Shown: positions 24,958-34,403, counted from the first letter of the stretch. The stretch is DNA of 53,932 nucleotides from an uncultured Ectothiorhodospiraceae bacterium (GCA_947258615.1 CAMYIX010000034.1:1-53932), one strand, 5' to 3'. Notes: generated by a model from the letters alone, not told the origin. A program made the numbers and translations.

Positions 24958-27012
24958 ATGGACAAACCCGCCAATGAAACCGCTATCCCGGTACCCGGAC
25001 AGTTGTTCCGCGGTGAACGCCGGCTGCGCATCGCGCTGGTCGGCATGCCCAACAGTGGCAAGAGCACGCTGTTCAAGGCGGTATCGAGCACCGCCATCAA
25101 CACCGGCGAACTGGCCGGGACCCACCGTGCCTACGAGGAATGCGCAGTACAGATCGGCTTCGACGAGGCGCGCCTGGTCGATCTGCCCAGCATCCATTCC
25201 CTGCACCACCAGGAACACGACGACCTGGTCGCCCTGCAGTACCTGCTGTGGGGCGACGAGCAGCCGCCGATCTCGGTGCACGAACCGGGCGGGCCACCGG
25301 CCCCCTTCGCCCCACCCGATGTCATCATCCAGGTGGTCGATGCCACGGCGCTGGAACGTCACCTGGAACTCACCCTGGAACTCAGCCAGCTGGGCCGACC
25401 CATGGTGCTCGCACTGAACATGGTGGACGAGGCCTGGAAGAAGGGGCTGCACATCAACAGCAAGCAGCTCAGCAAGCAATTGGGCGTGCCGGTGGTACCG
25501 ACGGTGGCCCTGATGGGCCAGGGCATCTCGGAACTGTTCGAGGCCGCGGTCGCCGCCGTGCGCGCCGAGGCCTGTCCCCTGCCACAGCCGGCCAGCCACC
25601 ATATCTGCGACAACCTCCAGCCGCTGAGCAAGGCACTGAATCGCAGCGACCTGCACGACGCCTTCCGGGTCCCGCACCCCTTACTGGTGATGCAGATCGC
25701 CGCGGGTGAAGGCTACTTCCAGCAGGAAATGCAGATGCATTTTCCCGAACTGGTGCCGGAACTGGAACAGCTGCGCAGCCAGGCGGAAAGCGCCCTGCCG
25801 CGCGCGCTCAACGAGGAGATCCATGCCGACCGCCACCACCGCGCCGCCACCCTGTTCGAGACGGTCACGCGCGTGGGCGCGCCGCACGAGGGACGCGGCT
25901 GGCGCTACTGGCTGGACGAGCTGTTCCTGCACCCCCAGTGGGGCCTGCTGGGCAGCCTGATGGTGTTCGCCGCCGTCCTGTTCGTGGTCTTCGAGATCAG
26001 CGTGTGGCTTGATTCCATGACCGCGGCGCGTCTGATCGACTGGGTGTCGGTCTGGCAGCCGCAAACGACCGGTGCCGTGGTCGGGCGCGCCGTGGTCGAC
26101 GGCCTGATCGGCCTGGTGGGGATCGTCGTCCCCTACATGATCCCGCTGGTGCTGCTACTGGTGGCACTTGAAGAGGCAGGCATCATGCAGCGCATCGCCT
26201 TCGTGGTCGACCGCGGGTTTCACCGCATCGGCCTGCACGGCGGGGTCGCGGTGCCCTTCCTGCTGGGCCTGGGTTGCAATGTACCGGCCATCTCCGGGGC
26301 GGCCATGGCCGCCAGCGGCCGGGAACGCATCGTGGCCTCGCTGCTGATCACCTTCGTGCCCTGCTCGGCACGCTCCGCCATCATCCTGGCCCTGGCCGGC
26401 AAGTACCTGGGCGGCTTCGGGGTATTCGCGATCTTCATGCTGACCATCGTGGTGATCGCGATCATGGGTCCGCTGCTGACCCGCCGCTATGCCCAGCGCG
26501 GCCCCGGCCAGGTGCAGGAAATACCGGCCTATGCCCTCCCGACCCTGCAGGCCCTGATGATGAAGACCTGGGGCCGGACCCGCGACATCCTCACCATTGT
26601 CACCCCCCTGCTGGTCGGCGGCAGCATAGTGCTGGCCCTGCTCAACCACGTCGGGGCCGACGCCTTCATCAACATGATCTTCACACCGATCACCAGCTGG
26701 TGGCTGGGCCTGCCTGTGGTACTGGGCGTGCCGATCCTGTTCGGGGTGCTGCGCAAGGAACTCTCCCTGCTGATGATTTACCAGGCACTGGGCACCTTCG
26801 AGGTCGGCGACTATCTCGACTGGGTACAGATCGTCACCTTCCTTGTCTTCCTGACCTTCTACATCCCCTGCGTATCGACCTTCGCGGTCATGCTCAAGAC
26901 CATCGGCCGCAAGGACGCGGTATTCTCGCTGTTCCTGTCGGTGACCGTCGCCCTGGTGGTCAGCGGCATCATTCGCCTACTGCTGGAAACCGGGCGTTCT
27001 CTCGCCGGCTAA
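24958..27012 (+). CDS. feoB: Divergent FeoB-family ferrous iron transporter
   Basis: The 684-residue protein has an N-terminal G domain and a C-terminal membrane part with both FeoB gate motifs (LGCNVPAISGA with PCSARSAI, and YIPCVSTFAVM). FeoB imports Fe2+. The G domain is odd: G1 is GMPNSGKST (residues 29-37) and G4 is NMVD (154-157), but G3 reads DLPS (75-78) instead of DLPG, and the usual NWPGVTV switch I stretch is replaced by GELAGTHRAYEE. An insert (PPISVHEPGGPPAPFAPP) follows. ATG 24958 is chosen; GTG 24931 is an alternative and neither has a good Shine-Dalgarno. No feoA or feoC is adjacent. Kinase and PP2C genes follow. Confidence 0.88.
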   Translation: MDKPANETAIPVPGQLFRGERRLRIALVGMPNSGKSTLFKAVSSTAINTGELAGTHRAYEECAVQIGFDEARLVDLPSIHSLHHQEHDDLVALQYLLWGDEQPPISVHEPGGPPAPFAPPDVIIQVVDATALERHLELTLELSQLGRPMVLALNMVDEAWKKGLHINSKQLSKQLGVPVVPTVALMGQGISELFEAAVAAVRAEACPLPQPASHHICDNLQPLSKALNRSDLHDAFRVPHPLLVMQIAAGEGYFQQEMQMHFPELVPELEQLRSQAESALPRALNEEIHADRHHRAATLFETVTRVGAPHEGRGWRYWLDELFLHPQWGLLGSLMVFAAVLFVVFEISVWLDSMTAARLIDWVSVWQPQTTGAVVGRAVVDGLIGLVGIVVPYMIPLVLLLVALEEAGIMQRIAFVVDRGFHRIGLHGGVAVPFLLGLGCNVPAISGAAMAASGRERIVASLLITFVPCSARSAIILALAGKYLGGFGVFAIFMLTIVVIAIMGPLLTRRYAQRGPGQVQEIPAYALPTLQALMMKTWGRTRDILTIVTPLLVGGSIVLALLNHVGADAFINMIFTPITSWWLGLPVVLGVPILFGVLRKELSLLMIYQALGTFEVGDYLDWVQIVTFLVFLTFYIPCVSTFAVMLKTIGRKDAVFSLFLSVTVALVVSGIIRLLLETGRSLAG

Positions 27013-27049
27013 GGCCCGCGCCGGGACCGGCGCTCATCCACGCCCGGCC

Positions 27050-27090
27050 GCGGAATGGTGCCGACTGCCGTCATGGCATACCATTTCCGC
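27050..27090 (+). repeat. Long stem-loop between feoB-like and kinase genes
   Basis: GCGGAATGGTGCC (27050-27062) pairs with GGCATACCATTTCCGC (27075-27090) apart from small bulges, leaving a 12-base loop. No U-tract follows, so it may be an mRNA processing or stability element rather than a terminator. Confidence 0.45.
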
Positions 27091-27119
27091 CATCCGGCAA
27101 CACCATAACGCCCGGACAA

Positions 27120-27875
27120 ATGCGTACAGTAGCGGCCGTGAACAGGAACCCGAAAAAAACCGTTGTAAAAGACTTCGACCTGAAGCCGGGGCGCGTGCTG
27201 GCCCGCAAGTACGAGGTCATCAATGCGCTGGGCAAGGGCTGGGAAGGCGAAGTCTACCTGGTCAGGGAAATCGCCACCCGCATCGAGCGGGCCATCAAGC
27301 TGTTCTTCCCCCAACGCAATCCAAAGGACCGTGCGGCCAGGTTCTATGCGCAGAAACTCCACAAGCTGCGCCACTGCCCGATGGTGATCCAGTACTACAC
27401 CCGGGAAAGTTTCATCTTTCACGGCATACCGATCACCCTGCTGGTGTCCGAGTTTGTCGAGGGAGAACTGCTGAGCGACTTCATTGCCCGGCAACCCGGC
27501 AAACGCCTGAGTGCCTTCCAGGCGCTGCACCTGTTGCATGCCCTGGCCAGGGGAATCGAATGCATCCACCAGATGAAGGAATACCATGGCGATCTGCACG
27601 CGGAAAATATCATTGTGCAGCGCTATGGCCTGGGCTTTGACCTGAAACTCCTGGACTTCTATCACTGGGGAGCATTCAGCAGGGAAAACGTGCGCGACGA
27701 CATCATTGACCTGATAAAGATTTTCCACGAGGCACTCGGCGGAAGCCGCTACTACAGCCGTCAGCCTGCGGAGGTCAAGGCCATCATCCGCGGTCTGAAG
27801 CGCACCCTGATCCTGCAAAACTTCCGCAATGCCGGGCAGCTGCGCGAGCACCTCGAGACCCTGGAGTGGCAATAG
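27120..27875 (+). CDS. Serine/threonine protein kinase-like protein
   Basis: The 251-residue soluble protein has a compact kinase fold. The glycine loop is LGKGWEGEVYLV (residues 38-47), the ATP-binding Lys is in AIKLFF (K60), the catalytic loop is YHGDLHAENII (D158, N163), and the DFG position reads DFY (179-181). The HGD catalytic loop is closer to aminoglycoside-phosphotransferase-like kinases than to classical HRD kinases. No membrane segment or sensor domain is present. ATG 27120 is used; GTG 27138 is an alternative. It is followed after two bases by a PP2C phosphatase gene, so the two are an opposed signalling pair, perhaps acting on the FeoB-like protein upstream (inference). Confidence 0.85.
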   Translation: MRTVAAVNRNPKKTVVKDFDLKPGRVLARKYEVINALGKGWEGEVYLVREIATRIERAIKLFFPQRNPKDRAARFYAQKLHKLRHCPMVIQYYTRESFIFHGIPITLLVSEFVEGELLSDFIARQPGKRLSAFQALHLLHALARGIECIHQMKEYHGDLHAENIIVQRYGLGFDLKLLDFYHWGAFSRENVRDDIIDLIKIFHEALGGSRYYSRQPAEVKAIIRGLKRTLILQNFRNAGQLREHLETLEWQ

Positions 27876-27877
27876 CG

Positions 27878-28681
27878 ATGAACCAGCCGCTGATCTATTG
27901 CGCCACGGACATGGATGATGCCGTGTCGCTGCCGTTCGCCTCCGGCGTGGCCTGCGCCTTTACCCGGCGGGCACCGGAGAAGGCCACGCCCAATGAAGAC
28001 TCCCTGGCATTCATCCCCTGCAATTCCGGGGCGGGGATACTGGTGGTCGCCGACGGAATGGGTGGTGCACGTGCAGGAGACCTGGCCTCGCACGCAGCAG
28101 TCAACTCACTGGTCGAGGCCGCTGGCAACGGCTGCGACAACACCGATGCCCTGCGCGATGCAATTCTCAATGGCGTGGAACAGGCCAACAGGCGTATTGG
28201 TGACATGAACCTGGGCGCGGCCACCACGGTGGCAATCGTCGAAATCCAGGACCGGCATGCACGCCCCTACCATGTCGGCGACTCCATGACCCTGATCACC
28301 GGGCAGCGCGGCAAGCTCAAGTACCAGAGCACCGCCCACTCCCCGGTGGGCTACGCCGTGGAAGCGGGCCTGCTCGATGCCGATGACGCCATCTACCACG
28401 AGGACCGCCACCTGATCTCCAACGCCGTCGGCCTGCCCGGGATGCATGTCGAGATGGGGCCCAGGATCGCCCTGGCCGCCAGGGACACGGTGCTGGTCGC
28501 CAGCGACGGCCTGTTCGACAATCTGCAAGTGGACGAGATTATTGCGACCATCCGCAGTGGACCGCTGACCGAGGCCGCCGCGGCACTGGCCCGTCATTGT
28601 CATGAGCGCATGCGCCACCCCGGCGCTGACCAGCCCCACAAGCCGGACGACATGAGTTTTATCCTCTACCGCCGTCGCTGA
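27878..28681 (+). CDS. PP2C-family protein phosphatase
   Basis: The 267-residue protein has the metal-dependent PP2C motifs: PNEDS near residue 38, VVADGMGGA (D59), the helix-rich centre, SDGLFDN, and a C-terminal DDMSFIL with the last metal Asp. These coordinate two Mn2+/Mg2+ ions and remove phosphate from Ser/Thr. The ATG is two bases after the kinase stop, which implies translational coupling. The length lacks any extra sensory domain. Confidence 0.93.
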   Translation: MNQPLIYCATDMDDAVSLPFASGVACAFTRRAPEKATPNEDSLAFIPCNSGAGILVVADGMGGARAGDLASHAAVNSLVEAAGNGCDNTDALRDAILNGVEQANRRIGDMNLGAATTVAIVEIQDRHARPYHVGDSMTLITGQRGKLKYQSTAHSPVGYAVEAGLLDADDAIYHEDRHLISNAVGLPGMHVEMGPRIALAARDTVLVASDGLFDNLQVDEIIATIRSGPLTEAAAALARHCHERMRHPGADQPHKPDDMSFILYRRR

Positions 28682-28711
28682 GCGGGCCTACCCCAGCGCC
28701 GGCATGGAAAC

Positions 28712-28740
28712 CTAGCACCGGCCCTGTTTTCCAGTATAAT
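28712..28740 (+). promoter_or_regulatory. Candidate sigma-70 promoter of typA
   Basis: A consensus -10 box TATAAT (28735-28740) lies 47 bases before the typA ATG. The -35 region at 17-base spacing (CTAGCA, 28712-28717) is weak. Confidence 0.5.
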
Positions 28741-28786
28741 CGCTGCCCCTTGTAGCCTCTCCCGCAACCGCGGACGATTTTCCATC

Positions 28787-30607
<1,821 letters not shown>

Positions 30608-30750
30608 GCAGCCTTCAGTGGTCAGTTGAATGGATCCGGGTCTGGTGTGCAGCTGCCGGACCGGCAGTGCATGCGCGTGGACTGACCCGCCGGCCAGGCT
30701 CCCCGGTTATCAGGCCCGGGCGCCAACAGGCAAGGCCCCGGGACGTGCGA

Positions 30751-30960
30751 TCACCGGGTCTTGTTATACATGTACCAGGTGGCCGTGTTGACTTCAATAT
30801 CGTCCAGCGGCAACTCTGTTACCATAATATTATTCAAGCGGCGGTCGGCGCGCCGGCGACGGTTGTGTGGGTATGTCTGTCCGTCACCGAAATTGCGCCG
30901 GTCTTCGTTCTGGCGCTGGTCCTTAATCTTGCGCAAGGCTTTAAGTTTCTGTTTCATCAT
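30751..30960 (-). CDS. Small Arg-rich protein, DRRLNNI family, copy A
   Basis: I do not recognise a named function. The 69-residue protein has a basic N-terminal half (MMKQKLKALRKIKDQRQ) and a block RRRADRRLNNI followed by MVTELPLDDIE. The same block occurs in the protein encoded at 39385-39579 (RRRIPDRRLNNI), with 13 of 23 aligned residues identical and the same place in the chain, so the two are paralogues. The start at 30960 is supported by AGGAAAAG just upstream; the frame continues further up, but that part crosses the AT-rich leader. No signal peptide or membrane segment is seen. It converges on typA. Confidence 0.72.
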   Translation of the reverse strand: MMKQKLKALRKIKDQRQNEDRRNFGDGQTYPHNRRRRADRRLNNIMVTELPLDDIEVNTATWYMYNKTR

Positions 30961-31037
30961 GGTCTTTTCCTGCCATTCCCGGTCAGCTGTTTGATTGTTA
31001 ATTCTGATTATTAGTTTAGCCTCCCACACCGGGATGT

Positions 31038-31226
31038 CTATTGGACAAAAGTCGTATTTCTGACGCTTGCGGCTAAGCCGATAGCTGTTAGCGGGCCCCT
31101 GCCGGTCCACCACCCGCAACAATGCCCGCGCGCACCTGGATGGGTGCCGGCGAGCGTGTCTCCCTGGCCCAGCGTGCCGGGACGCCCGATCCAGTCGCCC
31201 ACACGGCCTGCCTGAAGATTCATCAT
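31038..31226 (-). pseudogene. Small ORF, possibly frameshifted, unknown
   Basis: ATG 31226 has an excellent Shine-Dalgarno (GGAGGG, nine bases away) and begins MMNLQAGRVGDWIGRPGTLG. After about residue 34 the frame becomes Cys/Trp/Gly-rich with unusual codons. In the -1 frame a more ordinary sequence runs on (LLRVVDRQGPANSYRLS, KRQKYDFCPIDIPVW). This suggests a one-base loss near 31120-31130 in a gene of about 65 or more codons, or a real 62-residue protein. I cannot name the family. The call is tentative. Confidence 0.35.
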
Positions 31227-31472
31227 CCAGTATCCCTCCGACGCATCAGGCACCTATAAAACGGACTGTCACGCTGCAGCGGATCAGTCATGGCTTCCAT
31301 GTCCGCATGCATGAGAGACAGGTCGAATGCCAGCGGGCATCAGGGCACAAAGGGAATGTAGGAATTGTGGCGCAAAACAACGTACGAAAACGCGGACCCT
31401 CCTTTGCAGTCTGGGAGAGTGGACAGGCATAATTCACCACGACCCGACAACAGACCAGGGAAAGCTAACAAC
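31227..31472. other. Divergent promoter region before dsbB
   Basis: This stretch between the minus-strand small ORF and dsbB holds the dsbB promoter at 31404-31433. Facing the other way is a TTTTATAGGTGCC stretch that could be part of a minus-strand promoter. I see no further gene. Confidence 0.45.
31404..31433 (+). promoter_or_regulatory. Sigma-70-type promoter of dsbB
   Basis: TTGCAG (31404-31409) and CATAAT (31428-31433) are separated by 18 bases, placing the transcript start about 30 bases before the dsbB ATG. Confidence 0.6.
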
Positions 31473-31988
31473 ATGAACGGATCATTCGCCACATACCTGC
31501 CGGGCTCACGGGGCATCAACGGCATCGGCTTCCTGCTCATCGTGGCGGCCATGCTGTTCGCGCTGTTCTATCTTGAGGGTGTGCTGTATCTGGAGCCCTG
31601 CCCGCTGTGCATCATCGACCGTATGGTACTCAGTGCTATTGGCCTGGTGTTCCTGCTGGCCGCCGTGCATAACCCCGGGCGTATCGGCCAGCGCGCCTAC
31701 GCCGGGCTGAACCTGCTACTGGTGGGACTGGGAGCTGCGGTGGCGGGACGCCATGTGTGGCTGCAGCATCTGCCCGCGGACCAGGTGCCGGAATGCGGCG
31801 CCAGCCTGGACTACATGCTCGAGACCCTGCCCCTGCACCGGACCCTGCAGAAGGTGCTGCAGGGCTCAGGGGAGTGCGCCGATGTGCAGTGGACCTTGCT
31901 GGGACTCAGTATCCCGGAACAGACCCTGTTGTTGTTCGTCGCGCTCGCCGGGCTCGTCCTGTTGCAACTGCTCAGGCGCACGGACTGA
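31473..31988 (+). CDS. dsbB: Disulfide bond formation protein B
   Basis: The 171-residue inner-membrane protein has four helices and the two DsbB cysteine pairs: CPLC (C43, C46) in the first periplasmic loop, and C108 with C135 in the second. DsbB reoxidises DsbA and hands the electrons to quinone. The start MNGSFATYLPG at 31473 is preceded by CAGGGAAAG; the frame opens further upstream at 31365 inside the promoter. No dsbA is in the window. Confidence 0.93.
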   Translation: MNGSFATYLPGSRGINGIGFLLIVAAMLFALFYLEGVLYLEPCPLCIIDRMVLSAIGLVFLLAAVHNPGRIGQRAYAGLNLLLVGLGAAVAGRHVWLQHLPADQVPECGASLDYMLETLPLHRTLQKVLQGSGECADVQWTLLGLSIPEQTLLLFVALAGLVLLQLLRRTD

Positions 31989-32009
31989 CCCCGTACTGCC
32001 ACTGGCGCA

Positions 32010-32417
32010 TCAGAACTGCCCGGTCCGCAACATGACCAGGGTGCAGGCGTGCAGGTACTCGATATGGCGCTCGCGCAGCCGTGATTCCAGTTCGCCGGAT
32101 TCCGTCCCCGGGTTGAGAATCACCCGTCCCGGGTTCAGCCGGAGGATGTCATCAACCAGACCCCGGCTGCGTTCAGGTCCCACATACAGGGTCAGGGTAT
32201 GCACCTGCTCATGGATGGCGCCCAGCGTGTGCACCACCGGCAGACCCTCGATTTCCTTTATCTTCGGGTGCACCGGTATGACGCTATAGCCACCGGCCAT
32301 CAGCTCCCGGACGGCACGGTTGGCATAACGGGCCGGTTTCGGACTGGCGCCCAGCACCACCACCCGGTGGTCTGCCGGTCTGTCAGGCCATTTGTGAGTG
32401 AACTGCGAATCAGGCAT
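32010..32417 (-). CDS. CoA-binding domain protein (YccU-like)
   Basis: The 135-residue protein is a single Rossmann CoA-binding domain: VVVLGASPKPARYANRAVREL, GYSVIPVHPK and VILNPGTES. Such proteins resemble the N-terminal part of succinyl-CoA synthetase alpha and bind CoA or nucleotides; the cellular role is unknown. It converges on dsbB with a 21-base gap. Confidence 0.9.
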   Translation of the reverse strand: MPDSQFTHKWPDRPADHRVVVLGASPKPARYANRAVRELMAGGYSVIPVHPKIKEIEGLPVVHTLGAIHEQVHTLTLYVGPERSRGLVDDILRLNPGRVILNPGTESGELESRLRERHIEYLHACTLVMLRTGQF

Positions 32418-32516
32418 GGTGCGATGGGGTAGCCCAATGAGCCGCTGCCGGACATAAAGGAGTGTAATCCAGGCTTAGACTCGATATTTTGGGAGGCGCA
32501 GATTAATTGCTGTATC

Positions 32517-32605
32517 TCGTCATTGCGAGCCTAGCGAAGCAATCTCATACTGCACGGACAACGAGCTACAGATTGCTTCGTCGCACCACTGCTCGCAATG
32601 ACAAT
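32517..32605. repeat. Dispersed palindromic element (about 89 bp)
   Basis: Outer arms GTCATTGCGAGC (32519-32530) and GCTCGCAATGAC (32591-32602) are perfect, and inner arms CGAAGCAATCT (32535-32545) and AGATTGCTTCG (32570-32580) are perfect too. The CGTCATTGCGAGC...GAAGCAATCT sequence is a well known type of intergenic repeat in many bacterial genomes, probably a non-autonomous element. It is the only copy in the window and fills most of the gap between the CoA-binding gene and tusE. Confidence 0.75.
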
Positions 32606-32667
32606 TTAATCGGCCCTTCACTGGAACAATGCACCGGCAGCGGCGCCATACCGTGGGGGAACCGGCG

Positions 32668-32961
32668 TCAGACGCAGCCGGTGGGTTTCGGCAGGCCGCC
32701 GTACTTGGTGATCGGCTTCATCGGGCCGGTCATCCACATCTTGAACATGGCCTTCTGATCAGCACCCAGGTACTTGGCGAACTTGCGGATCGGCGGCACC
32801 ACGTTATTGTCCTCGAAATACTCGCGCGCCTTGAGGATCTGTTCCCACTTCTCGTCATCGAGTTCGACATTGTCAGCCGCCGCCATGGCACGGGCGATCT
32901 CGGGGGTCCAGGCATTCATATCGGTGAGGTAACCGTCACCGTCGCGTTCAGGAATTTCCAT
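32668..32961 (-). CDS. tusE: TusE/DsrC-family sulfur relay protein
   Basis: The 97-residue cytoplasmic protein belongs to the TusE/DsrC/DsvC family and ends in GGLPKPTGCV with the conserved penultimate Cys. DsrC of sulfite-reducing pathways has a second Cys about ten residues earlier; here that place is KY, so this is TusE-like. TusE passes persulfide sulfur from TusBCD to MnmA for 2-thiouridine in tRNA. ATG 32961 follows GGAGAGAG; the longer GTG start is not needed. No tusBCD or dsr genes are adjacent. A promoter overlapping an IscR-like site lies upstream at 33020-33053. Confidence 0.9.
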   Translation of the reverse strand: MEIPERDGDGYLTDMNAWTPEIARAMAAADNVELDDEKWEQILKAREYFEDNNVVPPIRKFAKYLGADQKAMFKMWMTGPMKPITKYGGLPKPTGCV

Positions 32962-33019
32962 CAACACTCTCTCCACTCTACATCACACAGGGGCCGGGCG
33001 TGCCCGGCAGTTACATCTT

Positions 33020-33053
33020 ATTAGACATTACCTGAGTATTTTAGTCAAGTATT
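33020..33053 (-). promoter_or_regulatory. Promoter of tusE overlapped by an IscR-like box
   Basis: On the minus strand, TTGACT (33043-33048) and TCTAAT (33020-33025) are 17 bases apart, a good sigma-70 promoter. The -35 box lies inside an imperfect dyad at 33027-33053 whose halves read ATACTTGACT and, on the other strand, ATTACCTGAGT. This resembles the type 1 IscR site (ATA..TGACT). IscR control, repression when iron-sulfur clusters are plentiful, is inferred. Confidence 0.55.
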
Positions 33054-33120
33054 CCAGGGTGTTTCCAAACAAATAATGGCGCCATCTTTACATTTATATA
33101 CAATTAGATACATCACTTTC

Positions 33121-33543
33121 CTAAACAAGAATTTCAAGCTCATCCGGGGCCCCCACCCTGAGCCTTTCGAGCACCTCGGCCAACCGTCCGGCTGTGTAGG
33201 GCGTGGGAGGCACACGCCCCCAGACCGGGGCCGGCCAGGCCGGATCCTTGCGGTGGCGCACCACATGATGAACATGCAACTGCGGCACCACGTTACCGAG
33301 CGCGGCGATGTTGAGCTTGTCGGCCTTGAAGCGCTCGGCCAGCACGGTGGCCAGGGCGCAGGACTCGCGCATCAGTTGCTGGCGGTCGGCGGCATCCAAC
33401 TGATGGATCTCGGTGACACCCTCGCGGTCCGGTACCAGGATGAACCAGGGGTAGTTTGCGTCCTGCATCAGCAACAGCCGGCACAACGGGAAGCGTCCGA
33501 TGAGTAAACAGTCTTGCTTGAGTTGCGGATGCAGATCAGCCAT
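33121..33543 (-). CDS. HIT-domain protein
   Basis: The 140-residue protein has the histidine triad HVHHVVRH within QLHVHHV (about residues 88-95), and the usual upstream DANYPWFILVP strand. HIT proteins hydrolyse or transfer nucleotidyl groups. This form is common in gammaproteobacteria beside unrelated genes. GGAGGAAAC precedes the ATG. Confidence 0.93.
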   Translation of the reverse strand: MADLHPQLKQDCLLIGRFPLCRLLLMQDANYPWFILVPDREGVTEIHQLDAADRQQLMRESCALATVLAERFKADKLNIAALGNVVPQLHVHHVVRHRKDPAWPAPVWGRVPPTPYTAGRLAEVLERLRVGAPDELEILV

Positions 33544-33584
33544 GTTTCCTCCGGACCAGTCAGTCGTTGCAGGCCACCGTTACC

Positions 33585-34106
33585 TCAACCTGCAAACACC
33601 AGTGGGGCCTGGCAGCGGCGGCAGACATAGGCCGCATGGCCACGGCAAATCCGGTTGTGGCGCCGGGTGCTCAGCCGATGGGTATTGCAGTTGCAGCGGT
33701 AGCTGAAACGGCGCTGGCGCCGCACGGGTATGCCCGTCAGGTCGTATCGGGCGGTGGCCCGCGGCGTCGCGCCCAGGGCGCGCATCAGCGCCTGCCATTC
33801 CACGCCGTGTGGACGAATATTGCCAAGGCCGTGGAGGACATCCGTGGCATAGTGCGCCACCTCGTGCGGCACCGTCTCGGCCAGGCCCTCGTCAAAATAG
33901 CGCGCGAATATATAGGGGTTATAGCGAATCCAGCGCCGGCCCCGGTGCACGCGGTACATGCCCGCGGCCCGACCGCTCAGGTCGAAACGGATTTCGACGG
34001 CGGGAAGCTGGATCCGGCAGATCCCGGCAGCACGCGCCAGACAGGCCCGGGTAGCGGCGCATACCTGCTGCCGCTGCCGATTGCCGATGGGCTGCACCGG
34101 CGTCAC
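33585..34106 (-). CDS. SprT-like zinc metalloprotease family protein
   Basis: The 173-residue protein has HEVAHY (zinc-binding HExxH) after VPHE, and a C-terminal Cys-rich zinc ribbon (YRCNCNTHRLS, CRGHAAYVCRRC). This is the SprT/SprT-like layout also seen in the Spartan protease that cuts DNA-protein crosslinks; the bacterial role is not established. The GTG start is three bases after the cytochrome c stop, implying one operon. Confidence 0.87.
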   Translation of the reverse strand: MTPVQPIGNRQRQQVCAATRACLARAAGICRIQLPAVEIRFDLSGRAAGMYRVHRGRRWIRYNPYIFARYFDEGLAETVPHEVAHYATDVLHGLGNIRPHGVEWQALMRALGATPRATARYDLTGIPVRRQRRFSYRCNCNTHRLSTRRHNRICRGHAAYVCRRCQAPLVFAG

Positions 34107-34109
34107 CTG

Positions 34110-34403
34110 CTAGAGTTTATCCATGAAGTGGTAAAAACGCCTGTTCAGGAAATCGGTCACATCCTCGACCTCTTCATCCGACCAGCCCAGGGCGGCATGA
34201 AAGTTCCAGGTCGTCACCCACTTGCCGATATCACGGCGCGAGGTTGCACGCCGTTCGGCGCGGGTATGCACCGAGGTGTCATGACAGGCAATACAATGAT
34301 TCTCGTAGAGCGCCTGGCCGCGATCAAAGGACTCCGCCATCACCGGTGCCGCCCATATCAAACCGGCAAGCATCACTGAACAGAAACGGCTCGTGCCAAC
34401 CAT
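34110..34403 (-). CDS. Small monoheme cytochrome c
   Basis: The 97-residue protein has a signal peptide (cleavage near VMA-ES, residue 23) and one heme site CIACH (C37, C40, H41). A C-terminal Met in FYHFMDKL is a possible axial ligand. It would carry electrons in the periplasm. GGGGGTGGAAC precedes the ATG. The gene lies between sprT-like and merB-like genes on the same strand; the partner oxidoreductase is not evident. Confidence 0.9.
   Translation of the reverse strand: MVGTSRFCSVMLAGLIWAAPVMAESFDRGQALYENHCIACHDTSVHTRAERRATSRRDIGKWVTTWNFHAALGWSDEEVEDVTDFLNRRFYHFMDKL

Noticed and set aside
26274..27119. Upstream extension of the kinase frame through feoB
   Set aside because: This part is an out-of-frame reading of the FeoB membrane domain; the kinase fold starts after 27120.
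32668..32961. DsrC of a dissimilatory sulfite reductase system
   Set aside because: The second conserved Cys of DsrC is missing and no dsr genes are near; TusE is the better call.
33567..34379. 270-residue plus-strand frame opposite sprT-like and cytochrome genes
   Set aside because: The minus-strand genes have HExxH and CxxCH motifs and tight operon spacing; this frame has none.
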